Below, piece by piece: positions 1 to 8,229 of a DNA stretch of 64,000 bases. The DNA comes from Devosia sp. (GTDB lineage Bacteria; Pseudomonadota; Alphaproteobacteria; Rhizobiales; Devosiaceae). A program made the translations under genes and the position numbers. Every line of letters starts with the position of its first letter. The first letter of the stretch is position 1. The stretch covers positions 42,848 through 106,847 of the forward strand of contig NZ_JACZKG010000063.1 of the NCBI RefSeq assembly GCF_014860165.1. The letters are read 5' to 3'. Below the pieces are notes generated by a model. That model saw only the letters and a list, made by a program, of their open reading frames with translations. It was not told the DNA's origin and did not search any database.

Positions 1-912
1 CGTCGAACGATGCCGATTGCCGGCACCGCCTACAATCCGTGGCTGTTCTGGGATGGCAGGCGAGACAGCCAGTGGTCACAGGCGCTTGGACCGCTTGAGA
101 GCGCGGTTGAACACGGCACTGATCGGACGCAGGTCGCCCATGTCATCGCGGCGGCCTATGCCGTGGACTACGAGGCCGTGTTTGGCGCAGTACCCGATTT
201 GAGCAACCTGGCGGAGCATGCCTCGCCCCTCGGCAGCGACGCCGCACGTGCGTCCTGGGCGGCTCTTTCAGAAGCCGAGCGTGATGCGATCAACCGCATC
301 TTTGCCAATGTCGGCAAGGCGATCGCTGCATTCGAGCGCACGATATTGCCGCAGCCGACCCGCTTTGACGCCTATGCCGATGCCTTGACGGCGGGTCACG
401 ACACCACCGGTCTTCTGACGCCCACCGAGCTCGAGGGATTGCGTCTGTTTGTCGGCAAGGGAGAGTGCACCAAGTGCCACAATGGGCCGCTCCTCACCGA
501 TCAGCATTTTCACAATACCGGCGTGCCCGCTGCACCGGGGCTGCCAGCGGACTCCGGCCGCATCGACGCGATCGCGCAGGTTCTCGCAGATCCCTTCAAT
601 TGTCTCGGGATCTACAGCGATGCCGGGCCCACTGATTGCGCAGAGCTGCGCTACATGGATCGGGAGGGCCACGATCTGGTGCGTGCCTACAAGTCGCCAT
701 CTCTGCGCGGAGTGACGGAGCGGGCGCCATTCATGCATGCTGGCCAGCTTGGAACCCTGGCTGCCGTCGTGCGCCACTACAACGAAGCGCCGGCGGCACC
801 GGCCGGCCACAGCGAACTCGAGCCACTGGCGATGAGTGAAGCGGAACTGGCAGCACTGGAAGCGTTTCTCGGGACGCTGAGCGAGGCCGGCAGCGAGGGG
901 AACCAGCCATGA
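1..912 (+). CDS. MauG-like di-haem cytochrome c peroxidase, 5' end outside window
   Basis: The reading frame is already open at base 1, and the first ATG (base 10) falls inside the conserved core, so the gene starts upstream of the window. The visible 300 residues contain one c-type haem motif, CTKCH, at about residues 153-157 counted from the base-10 Met. They also contain the late family segment FMHAGQ near residue 241, followed by a region resembling the usual VVxxYN stretch. MauG/CcpA family proteins carry two CXXCH motifs, so the N-terminal haem site and the signal peptide should lie upstream. The family acts in the periplasm, reducing peroxide or carrying out radical oxidations. Its stop codon overlaps the start of the next gene (ATGA), which indicates co-translation. 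Substrate unknown. Confidence 0.85.
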   Translation, partial: RRTMPIAGTAYNPWLFWDGRRDSQWSQALGPLESAVEHGTDRTQVAHVIAAAYAVDYEAVFGAVPDLSNLAEHASPLGSDAARASWAALSEAERDAINRIFANVGKAIAAFERTILPQPTRFDAYADALTAGHDTTGLLTPTELEGLRLFVGKGECTKCHNGPLLTDQHFHNTGVPAAPGLPADSGRIDAIAQVLADPFNCLGIYSDAGPTDCAELRYMDREGHDLVRAYKSPSLRGVTERAPFMHAGQLGTLAAVVRHYNEAPAAPAGHSELEPLAMSEAELAALEAFLGTLSEAGSEGNQP

Positions 913-1625
913 TCGACCGCACCATGCTCAAGGAGCACCTCGCTCTTGAGCGCCGCTCCATTACCGAGATCGCCACGGGCCTCAGTGCAGCGGCGGTGGT
1001 GGGGTCAACGCTCTACAACCTCGGCTTCTTCGCGCCGATCGAGTGGAGCCTTGTCTCGCTCCTGACGGTCCAGGACCTGCTGGTGGGGGCGGGCGTCGCC
1101 GCCGTGCCCATGGCCGCGGCAGCATGGGTTGCGATGATGATCGGGCGCCTGATCCAGTCGGCACCGCAACGCAAAATACTTGCGATCGGCATTGGCCTGC
1201 CGATCCTCCTGCTGGGGGGCGCCGGCTTCTACACGTTCCTCAGCGGCCCCTTGCAGTGGACCTTGGGTCATCTGGCCTGCGGCTACCTGATACTCGGTGT
1301 GCTTGCCGCAGGGGCAAACGTGTTGATGAAGTCCCGGCACATGCCGCTCGCCTGGCTCGTGTTCTCGCTGATCTACATTCCGACCGCTGCCGGCATGTCG
1401 GACAGCATAGCCGCCTCTGCCCCCGGCCGTCCGATATCCCAGATCGAGACTGACAGGGGAGTGCTGAGCGGCAGTGTTGTCAGGGTGACTTCTGCCTACC
1501 TGCTCATCGCGCAGGACAACACCATCATCACGATGCCGATGAACAAGGTCCGCGAAGTGCGACGGCTCTATGTCCAGTCTCCCGAGGCAGACTTCCTCAC
1601 CGGGAGCGTGGGCCCAGAGCTTTAG
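909..1625 (+). CDS. Hypothetical four-helix inner-membrane protein
   Basis: This 238-residue protein overlaps the upstream haem peroxidase gene by 4 bases. Hydrophobic stretches fit about four transmembrane helices within residues 25-170. A soluble C-terminal segment of about 65 residues follows, predicted from its alternating pattern to be mostly beta strand. I do not recognise the family. The tight coupling to a MauG-like protein suggests a membrane partner or anchor for the redox enzyme, but no haem, metal or catalytic motif is visible. Confidence 0.6.
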   Translation: MIDRTMLKEHLALERRSITEIATGLSAAAVVGSTLYNLGFFAPIEWSLVSLLTVQDLLVGAGVAAVPMAAAAWVAMMIGRLIQSAPQRKILAIGIGLPILLLGGAGFYTFLSGPLQWTLGHLACGYLILGVLAAGANVLMKSRHMPLAWLVFSLIYIPTAAGMSDSIAASAPGRPISQIETDRGVLSGSVVRVTSAYLLIAQDNTIITMPMNKVREVRRLYVQSPEADFLTGSVGPEL

Positions 1626-1714
1626 GCTCGTCGCGTCAACGGTAGCCCCTGCGTTCAATCTTGTCCTGCCGAAGCCGCCCTAGTCTCTCGTTGTCGATTG
1701 GGAAGGAACCGAAA

Positions 1715-2767
1715 ATGAACGTAACCACGGCAGAGAGACCATTCCGGGTGGCTGTGCCCCCAACCAGCGACGCAGCGAAGCCAGCCTCCGCAAAGGGTCC
1801 CCGTTTTCTGCGCACCCTGATCCGCGCGACGGTCAGCACCGTCGCATTGATCACCCTGGTTGCGGCTGTCGGAGCCACCTACGAAACGATTGCCGGCGCC
1901 TCAGATCCTGCGACCTATCCGGCGGCGGGGCGCCTCGTGGATGTCGGGGGCTATCGCATGCACCTCGATTGCCGCGGCATGGGATCGCCCACAGTGGTGA
2001 TGGATGCCGGCCTGGGAGGATCATCTCTCGACTGGATCCTTGTGCAGGAGGACCTGACACGGACAGCCCGGGTCTGCACCTACGATCGTGCCGGCATGGG
2101 CCGGAGCGAGGTCAGCCCCAGGCCGCGAACCCCAGAACATATCGCGGATGAATTGCATTTGCTCCTGACCAATGCGGGCCTCTCGGGCCCCTATGTCCTC
2201 GTCGCTCATTCGCTGGCCGGCAAGACTGTCCGGATGTTTGCATCAGCCCATCCTGACGAAGTGGCGGGCATGGTCCTGGTAGACACGCGAAGCGAACTGG
2301 TCGACGCCCAGATCCCGAAGGCCGAGGCCGAAGCGTTCGATGTCGCGTTGCGACTTCAGGGCGTCCTCTATTCGGTCGCCCGTCGTTTCGGTGTGGCGCG
2401 AGCCTTTGGCTCCGACCTTGCCGGCGTACCACGCCTCTCGCCGGCCACCGCCACGGAAATGGTGCTCCTGATGACCCAGGCCGATGCCATCGACGAAACT
2501 ACCAGAGAGGGACAAGCGCGGGCTGCCGACGACGCAACACTGGCCAAGGCCACGCTCGGCGCGATGCCCCTCTTGGTGATCGCTTCGGCGGTGAGCATGG
2601 CCGAAATCCCGAACTGGCCGATGGCACAGCGGCGGCTTGCTGCACTGAGCACGCAGGGTACCCTCGTAATTGCTGAACATGCCGGACACGCCGTTCAGCT
2701 TGAAGACCCTGGCATCGTGATTGACGGCGTCGAACAGGTGCTGGCCAGGGTCAGAAGCGAACTCTAG
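1715..2767 (+). CDS. Alpha/beta-fold hydrolase with N-terminal membrane anchor
   Basis: This is a 350-residue alpha/beta hydrolase. The start chosen is the ATG at 1715, preceded by GGAAGGAA at 1701-1708; an in-frame Met 18 codons earlier lacks a ribosome binding site. One hydrophobic segment at about residues 33-52 would anchor or export the protein. The oxyanion region DAGLGGSSLDW, the nucleophile elbow AHSLAG (Ser near 166) and the C-terminal AGHAVQ (His near 325) form the expected catalytic framework. It probably cleaves an ester or similar bond outside the cytoplasm; substrate not predictable. It stands alone between two unrelated genes. Confidence 0.8.
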   Translation: MNVTTAERPFRVAVPPTSDAAKPASAKGPRFLRTLIRATVSTVALITLVAAVGATYETIAGASDPATYPAAGRLVDVGGYRMHLDCRGMGSPTVVMDAGLGGSSLDWILVQEDLTRTARVCTYDRAGMGRSEVSPRPRTPEHIADELHLLLTNAGLSGPYVLVAHSLAGKTVRMFASAHPDEVAGMVLVDTRSELVDAQIPKAEAEAFDVALRLQGVLYSVARRFGVARAFGSDLAGVPRLSPATATEMVLLMTQADAIDETTREGQARAADDATLAKATLGAMPLLVIASAVSMAEIPNWPMAQRRLAALSTQGTLVIAEHAGHAVQLEDPGIVIDGVEQVLARVRSEL

Positions 2768-2904
2768 AGCGCGGGGCGCGGCCAGCGCGTTTGTTGCGCC
2801 CCCCAACTCCCAACAATTCCGAAAATCGTCCCCGCAGCTCGCGCCTGCGCCACGGACACACACGTCCTCACCCCGGCACATACTCAATTCCAAGGAGAGA
2901 ATGA

Positions 2905-3960
2905 ATGAAAGCCATGACCTATCGCCAGTATGGCGGCCCCGATGTCGTGACTCTTGCCGAAGTCGCGAAACCTTCGCCAAAACCCAATGAGGTCCTGATC
3001 CGCATCCTCGCGACCACGGTTACATCGGGCGACTACCGGGCCCGCAGCCTCGATTTGCCTGCCGGGTTTGGCCTGATTGGCCGGCTCGTCTTCGGCATCG
3101 CCGGGCCGCGGCAGCCCATCCTGGGGACGGAGTTGGCCGGGATCGTCGAGGCGGTCGGCTCCGACGTGGTGAACTTCAATCCAGGGGACGAGGTCATAGC
3201 CTTCCCCGGTGGTGCGTATGGCAGCCATGCCGAGTACCGCACCATGCCGGAGGCTGGCACGATTGCTCACAAGCCGGCCAACCTGTCCTTCGAAGAGGCC
3301 GCCTCGCTCTCCTTCGGCAGCATGACTGCCCTTCCATTCTTGCGCGATAAGGCGCGGATCAAGGCGGGCGAGAGCGTTCTCGTCGTTGGCGCCTCCGGCG
3401 CCGTGGGCACCGCCGCAGTGCAGATCGCAAGGCACTTTGGCGCCGAAGTCACCGGTGTCACGAGCACCCCAAATGTGGGGCTAGTGGCCTCTCTGGGTGC
3501 GCATCGAGTTATCGACTACACCAAGACCGACTTCGCGACGACCGGGGAGACCTGGGATATCATCATCGACACAACCGGGACTGTGCCTTTCGTGCGCTGT
3601 GACCGGTCGCTAAAGGCCGGTGGGCGCCTCGTCGCGATCCAGGCCTCGTTCGGACAGACGCTTGGCATCGGCAAGCCATCCAAAGTGAGCGGTAAAGAGG
3701 TCATTGCCGGTTATGTGCCCGCTAGGCCCGAAGATATTCGCTACATCGCAAAGCTGGCGTCGCAAGGCGTCCTCAAGCCGGTGGTTGATCGCATCTATCC
3801 CCTCGAGCAGGCAGCCAAGGCTCACGCCTATGTCGACACTGGTCGCAAGCGGGGCAGCGTCGTCCTTACGGTAGCCGCCAGCCTCGACGAAATCCGGTCC
3901 AACCGGGTAGGTGCGGCTTTGGCAGTCGGACACCCTGGCTCGACGTTGGCGCGCACATAG
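2905..3960 (+). CDS. NADPH-dependent zinc-independent MDR oxidoreductase (quinone oxidoreductase-like)
   Basis: A 351-residue medium-chain dehydrogenase/reductase. AGGAGA at 2893-2898 precedes two close ATGs (2901 out of frame, 2905 in frame). The N-terminal GroES-like half leads into a nucleotide-binding half with VVGASGAVGTAAVQ at about residues 158-171. The cysteine-rich structural zinc loop of alcohol dehydrogenases is absent, which places it in the quinone oxidoreductase/NADP-dependent branch. The last 25 or so residues extend past the usual family end and look unstructured. Likely a cytoplasmic reductase of quinones or enones; specific role unknown. Confidence 0.82.
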   Translation: MKAMTYRQYGGPDVVTLAEVAKPSPKPNEVLIRILATTVTSGDYRARSLDLPAGFGLIGRLVFGIAGPRQPILGTELAGIVEAVGSDVVNFNPGDEVIAFPGGAYGSHAEYRTMPEAGTIAHKPANLSFEEAASLSFGSMTALPFLRDKARIKAGESVLVVGASGAVGTAAVQIARHFGAEVTGVTSTPNVGLVASLGAHRVIDYTKTDFATTGETWDIIIDTTGTVPFVRCDRSLKAGGRLVAIQASFGQTLGIGKPSKVSGKEVIAGYVPARPEDIRYIAKLASQGVLKPVVDRIYPLEQAAKAHAYVDTGRKRGSVVLTVAASLDEIRSNRVGAALAVGHPGSTLART

Positions 3961-3987
3961 CCCCATTCAGGCTGGAGGAATACGTCG

Positions 3988-4761
3988 ATGCACTGCGACG
4001 CCATCATTGTTGGCGGAAGCTTTGCCGGTTTGGCTGCGGCAATCTACCTGGGGCGGGCGCGGAGGTCCGTTTGCGTTATCGACACGCGGCAACCGCGCAA
4101 CCGATTTGCCAAGGAGTCCCATGGCTTTTTGCTCAGGATGGCAGTGATCCCAGAGCCATTCTGGACACCATGCGCCGGCAGATATCGGAGTATCCAAATG
4201 TGCACTTCTTCGACGCCGCCGCCGTCGACGCCAGGAAGGATAACGGTGACATCAAGGTCGTGCTTGCCAACGGCTCGATCGTCGCCGGTTCGCGTCTGCA
4301 CCTGGCACTCGGTGTATCCGATATTCTGCCAGACATTTCTGGCCTGTCGGTGCGGTGGGGCAAATCGGTGCTCCATTGCCCCTATTGCCACGGATATGAA
4401 GTGAGTGGGCAGCGCCTGGGTGTCTTGAACGTTTCGACGATGTCGCTGCAGCAGGCGCTGCTCGTTTCCGATTGGGGCCGACCACCTTCTACACGAATGG
4501 CTGCGATCTGGATGGGCCCGGCCTTGAACAGCTGCAGCGACGCAATGGCGAAATCGAACGGGAACCGGTGGCAGGGCTAGTGGGCGAACCCTCACATGCT
4601 TTCCGCCGTTCAATTCACGGGCGGCCGCCTCAGCCCCCTGGGAGCCTTGTTCATCAGCCCCCGGGTTGCTCTCAACAGCAAGATCGCCGAGCAGATCGGC
4701 TGCGAAATTCAGAACGGCCTCAGTGGGCAATTCATCGCGGTGGATGGCAGCATGATGACGA
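3988..4761 (+). pseudogene. Decayed thioredoxin-reductase-like FAD/NAD(P) oxidoreductase
   Basis: Pieces of one TrxB-like protein lie in order but in changing frames. Frame 1 carries the FAD-binding N-terminus (IIVGGSFAGLAAAIYLGRA) up to HGF. Frame 3 then carries AQDGSDP through the redox site HCPYCHGYEV, frame 2 carries TTFYTNG through IEREPVAGLVGE, and frame 3 again carries ALFISPRVALNSKIAEQIG up to about 4761. The first shift fits loss of one base in the T run at 4126-4130, the second loss near 4473-4480, and the third lies near 4585-4600. The expected FAAGD motif and C-terminus are missing. Intact relatives are soluble flavoproteins of about 300 residues. Three shifts plus a lost end argue against sequencing error. 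Confidence 0.8.
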
Positions 4762-4824
4762 CTGTTTCTGATCGAGAACGAACCGGGCATCGGCTATCGG
4801 CTGCAGACGCCAGACGCGGAGTAG
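4762..4824 (+). pseudogene. Orphan 3' tail of an OmpR/KdpE-type response regulator
   Basis: Directly after the truncated TrxB-like sequence, frame 1 encodes LFLIENEPGIGYRLQTPDAE and a TAG stop at 4822-4824. The TEPGVGYRL-like motif is the characteristic end of the winged-helix domain of KdpE-type response regulators. No other part of such a gene is present. The most economical reading is a deletion that joined the middle of a trxB-like gene to the last 20 codons of a response regulator gene. Confidence 0.6.
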
Positions 4825-4844
4825 TGACCGACTGTGGCGCTGAG

Positions 4845-6098
4845 CTATGCTTTCAGTGTCCGCAGGCGCGGCATCCAGAACCACAGGACGATGGCGAAGA
4901 CCACCACCACGGAAGCCATCATGCCCATGGCAAGGCGCGGGCCGAGCGGGACGGAGAGCAGCGCCATGGCTGCCGTCCCCAGGGGCATCAGCCCGCGGGT
5001 CATGAACAGCGAGGACAGGACGCGCCCGCGATAGGCGTCGTCCACCGCCAGCTGCAGGATGGTGTTGTTGGAGGAATTATAGGCAATGTGCATTGCCCCG
5101 GCGGCAAAGAGCACCGGAATGGCCCAATAGATGCTGGGCGCCGCCGAGAAGAGGATCAGGGCGAGGCCGAACCCGCCCATGAAGACCAGCATGGTGGAGC
5201 CGCGCCGCACATCGCGCTGGAGCCGGCTGGCCAGCAAGCCGCCATAGATCGAGCCGGCTGCAGCAAGCGCCGTCATCAGGCCGAGGCCGCTGGCCCCCGC
5301 ATCGAAGACCTGCGCGGAAAACACGGCAAGGAACTGGATATAGGGCTGGCAGAAGAAGGTGGGCACCAGGGCCACAGCCACCAGCATCAGCAGCACGGGC
5401 TCGCTCTTCATATAGGTGAAGCCGCCGACCAGGCTTGCCAGCAGCGACTCCGCCTTGCGCTCGACCTTCTGGTCGGGCAGGTCCAACTGCAACAGCATGA
5501 CCATGACGGCGGTGAAGCTGAGCGCGTTGGCGATGAAGCAGGCGGTGATGCCCAGGGTCGAGATGATCGCCGCGGAGGCCAGCGGACCGATGATCTTGGC
5601 CATGTTGATGGTGATCGAATTGATCGATACCGCACTGGCCATCGCCTCGCGCGGCACCAGTTGATAGACCAGCGAATGACGCGCCGGAAGGTTGAAGGCG
5701 ACGATCAGGCCGCGACAGGTGGCCAGCGCCATGATCAGCCAGATAGAAGCGTCAAAGAAGGCCACGGTGCAGGCCAGCCCGATGGCCACGGTCATCGCCA
5801 GAAGCTGGGTGCAGATCAGCATGGTGCGCCGATTGACCCGATCCGCAATGACCCCGCCGAACAGGGCGAACAGCATGATGGGCAGGCCACGTCCCAGATT
5901 GACCAGCCCCAGCATGACGGGGTCGTTGGTGGTGGAGATCACCAGCCAGCTGAGGGCGATCTGATCCAGCCAGTCGCCGATGAAGGAAATGGCATTGCCA
6001 TACCAGAACAGTCGGTAGTTTCGGTAGCGGAGTGCAGTGAAGGTACCTGGCCTTGAGGTCTGGTCAGGGGTGTCGACGGCGTCGGCTGATATCGTCAT
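4845..6098 (-). CDS. MFS transporter (EntS/DHA3-like drug or siderophore exporter)
   Basis: A 417-residue major facilitator protein. Start taken at the ATG complementary to 6096-6098, because the longer frame adds a low-complexity Pro/Arg extension read through a GC-rich hairpin. The N-terminus TFTALRYRNYRLFWYGNAIS, the loop RRTMLICTQ and about 12 hydrophobic segments are typical of the DHA3 family that includes the enterobactin exporter EntS. It is the last gene of a minus-strand cluster, separated from the hydrolase-MFS fusion gene by a perfect 14-bp hairpin. Likely an exporter; cargo unknown. Confidence 0.82.
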   Translation of the reverse strand: MTISADAVDTPDQTSRPGTFTALRYRNYRLFWYGNAISFIGDWLDQIALSWLVISTTNDPVMLGLVNLGRGLPIMLFALFGGVIADRVNRRTMLICTQLLAMTVAIGLACTVAFFDASIWLIMALATCRGLIVAFNLPARHSLVYQLVPREAMASAVSINSITINMAKIIGPLASAAIISTLGITACFIANALSFTAVMVMLLQLDLPDQKVERKAESLLASLVGGFTYMKSEPVLLMLVAVALVPTFFCQPYIQFLAVFSAQVFDAGASGLGLMTALAAAGSIYGGLLASRLQRDVRRGSTMLVFMGGFGLALILFSAAPSIYWAIPVLFAAGAMHIAYNSSNNTILQLAVDDAYRGRVLSSLFMTRGLMPLGTAAMALLSVPLGPRLAMGMMASVVVVFAIVLWFWMPRLRTLKA

Positions 6099-6138
6099 CT
6101 GGTCTCTATGTCGAACGTCCGTCCATTGGGGTGTCCGA

Positions 6139-6169
6139 GCTCCGCGCCGCCGTCGCGGCGGCGCGGAGC
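6139..6169. terminator. Perfect 14-bp GC-rich hairpin
   Basis: Arms GCTCCGCGCCGCCG (6139-6152) and CGGCGGCGCGGAGC (6156-6169) pair perfectly around a 3-base loop. It lies just after the stop codon of the minus-strand fusion gene and before the next MFS gene. No U tract follows on the minus strand, so it may act as an mRNA-stabilising or attenuating structure rather than a full terminator. Confidence 0.5.
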
Positions 6170-6177
6170 CGGAGTTT

Positions 6178-8226
6178 TCACTCGGCGGCGGCGACCCGCT
6201 CCATGCCAGCGCCGGAGGGCAAGTCATACATGCCCTGGCTAAGGCCGTTGAGGTGCTCGATCACCTCGCCGGATGGCAGGACATTGGCGTATTTGGCATG
6301 CATGTCACAGAGGTTGATGGCGTGGTTGGCCTGGGCACGGTCAAAGCAGCCGTCCTCGACCACCGTAACGCGGTAGTTCAGCGAGAAGGCGTCGAGCACC
6401 GTCGCCCGGACGCAGCCCGATGTGGTGGTGCCGGTGACGATGACGCTGTCGCAACCGAGCAGCTGCAGATAGGAAACCAGCGGCGTCCCGGCAAAGCCCG
6501 AGGGCTTCTGCTTGCGGATGACAAGGTCGCGGGGGCCGGGCGCGATTTCGGCCACGATCTCGTTGCCGTCCTGGCCATCGCTGGTCAGCAGCGGCGCCGA
6601 CGCGAATGCCTCTTCCTTGCGGCGTGAGCTCTTCCACGCCCAGGAGCCGGCGTCCCACTTGTCCGGGCGTTGCGTGCCGGTGGTGTAGATGATCGGGATA
6701 CCCTTGCCACGGCAGGTATCGATGAGCTTTTCCAGCACCGGCATCGCCTCCCAGGCATATTCGCCGCAGGAGGTGCGCCACTTCTTGATGCTTTCCAGGA
6801 TTGGCGTCGGCTTCTCGTCGCAGAAGGCATAGTTGACGTCGATGATCAGCAGGGCGGGACGCTTGCCCCATTCGGCCAGCGAGCCGAAGCCGGAGGATGC
6901 GAACACTGCTTTGTCTTCTTCGCTCAGATACTTGTCCCAGATGCGGTCCGTCATGGTCAAAAGTCTCCTAGGTTCGAGTGGGAGGGGATGCTCGTGAGGT
7001 CTGGTGATCAGCAGGCGCCGGCCGCCGAGCATGAAGACGGCGCCGAAGGCAACGAGAAGCATGGCGTTGAGGAAAAGGCCGCCGTCGTAGCCGATATGGC
7101 CGACATCGACGATCGCGCCGATGGCCAGCGGGCCCACGAGGTAGCCGAAGTCGCCGGCAAAGCGCAGCAGGCCCATGGCGAGGCCCTGCTGCCGGGCCGG
7201 AACCACATCGACCGCATAGGCGCCGATGGCCGGACCGCCTATGCCGGTGGCGAGCCCAATCGCGATCATTCCGGCAAAGAGCATTGCGGGGCTGTCAGCC
7301 ATGGCGATGCCGGCCAGCGCAGTCGCCGTGGCAAGCAGTGAGAACGTGATGATGGCCGCGCGCGGCAGTCGGTCGACGATATAGGCCGCGATCGGCAGGG
7401 CGAGGAGATTGGCAACCGCCGACAGCGACATGGCCAGACCCAGTTGGTCGGGCCCGATGGCGTAGCGCTGGTCGGCCAGCAGCGGGATCATCTGCCACTG
7501 CCCGGCGGTACGGGTGAGGAAGAAGCCGAAATTGGCCAGCATGACGCAGAGGAACGGCAGGATCAGCAGGAGGCCGAGCAGGCCGCGAGATCCCGGCTGC
7601 TGCCGCTCTTCGAGGTGCGACCTGGTATCCTTGAACAGGACCAGCGGCAGCAGCCCGGTCACCAGCCCAATGACCGCAGCGACATAGAAGGGCCCCGAGA
7701 GCCCGAACAGGTTGGCCGCCAGGCCGCCGACGCTTGGGCCAAAGGCGCCACCAACCAGTGTCGCGCCCTGGAACATCGACATGACTTTGCCGCGGGTGCG
7801 GCGGTCGCTCTTTTGGGCCAGGTAGATCATGGCGGCTGTCATGAAGAGGCCCGATCCAACGCCCTGCATCACCCGCCCGCCCAGGAGCATCGCGTAATTG
7901 GGCGCGACGGCGCCCAGGATGGCGCCCACCGAACACAGCAGCAGTCCGAACCCCAGCAGCGGACGCGTGCCAAGGCGCGAGGCGAAGTGCCCCGCGGGCA
8001 GGTCCGCCGCCAGCCGGCCGGCCGCAAAGACCGTAATCATCAGCCCGATCTGCCAGTCGGGAACGGCGAAGCTCTGCGCATAGATGGCCATGACCGGCGT
8101 CAGCATGCCGAACAGCATCATGTGACCGGCGACCCCGACCAGCGTGATCGGCAGGTAGGGCATCGCCTTCAGGGTTTCACGCCAGCTTGCAGGATTTACC
8201 GGCAGCTCGCCAAACAGCGCGTTCAT
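6178..8226 (-). CDS. MFS transporter fused to isochorismatase-like cysteine hydrolase
   Basis: One open frame of 682 codons. Residues 1-424 form a complete 12-helix MFS transporter. From residue 425 the protein is a full cysteine hydrolase of the isochorismatase/N-carbamoylsarcosine amidase type. Its triad, numbered from the internal Met, is Asp39 (LLIIDVNYAF), Lys148 (IRKQKPSGF) and Cys181 (TTTSGCVRA). A good ribosome binding site (AGGAG) precedes the internal ATG at 6954, so a free hydrolase of 258 residues is probably also made. There is no stop between the two parts; both other frames have stops near the junction. Either a genuine fusion or a former two-gene overlap whose MFS stop was lost. 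Substrate unknown, perhaps an amide or carbamoyl compound taken up by the neighbouring ABC importer. Confidence 0.8.
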   Translation of the reverse strand: MNALFGELPVNPASWRETLKAMPYLPITLVGVAGHMMLFGMLTPVMAIYAQSFAVPDWQIGLMITVFAAGRLAADLPAGHFASRLGTRPLLGFGLLLCSVGAILGAVAPNYAMLLGGRVMQGVGSGLFMTAAMIYLAQKSDRRTRGKVMSMFQGATLVGGAFGPSVGGLAANLFGLSGPFYVAAVIGLVTGLLPLVLFKDTRSHLEERQQPGSRGLLGLLLILPFLCVMLANFGFFLTRTAGQWQMIPLLADQRYAIGPDQLGLAMSLSAVANLLALPIAAYIVDRLPRAAIITFSLLATATALAGIAMADSPAMLFAGMIAIGLATGIGGPAIGAYAVDVVPARQQGLAMGLLRFAGDFGYLVGPLAIGAIVDVGHIGYDGGLFLNAMLLVAFGAVFMLGGRRLLITRPHEHPLPLEPRRLLTMTDRIWDKYLSEEDKAVFASSGFGSLAEWGKRPALLIIDVNYAFCDEKPTPILESIKKWRTSCGEYAWEAMPVLEKLIDTCRGKGIPIIYTTGTQRPDKWDAGSWAWKSSRRKEEAFASAPLLTSDGQDGNEIVAEIAPGPRDLVIRKQKPSGFAGTPLVSYLQLLGCDSVIVTGTTTSGCVRATVLDAFSLNYRVTVVEDGCFDRAQANHAINLCDMHAKYANVLPSGEVIEHLNGLSQGMYDLPSGAGMERVAAAE
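6965..6969 (-). promoter_or_regulatory. Internal ribosome binding site for the hydrolase domain
   Basis: On the minus strand, AGGAG lies 10 bases upstream of an internal ATG (complement of 6952-6954) at the exact start of the cysteine hydrolase domain. This supports independent initiation of the hydrolase inside the fused frame. Confidence 0.65.
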
Positions 8227-8229
8227 GCC

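Noticed and set aside
4596..6056. 486-codon plus-strand open frame
   Set aside because: Except for its first 50 or so codons, which belong to the TrxB-like remnant, it is antisense to the MFS gene and encodes low-complexity His/Gln/Gly-rich sequence.
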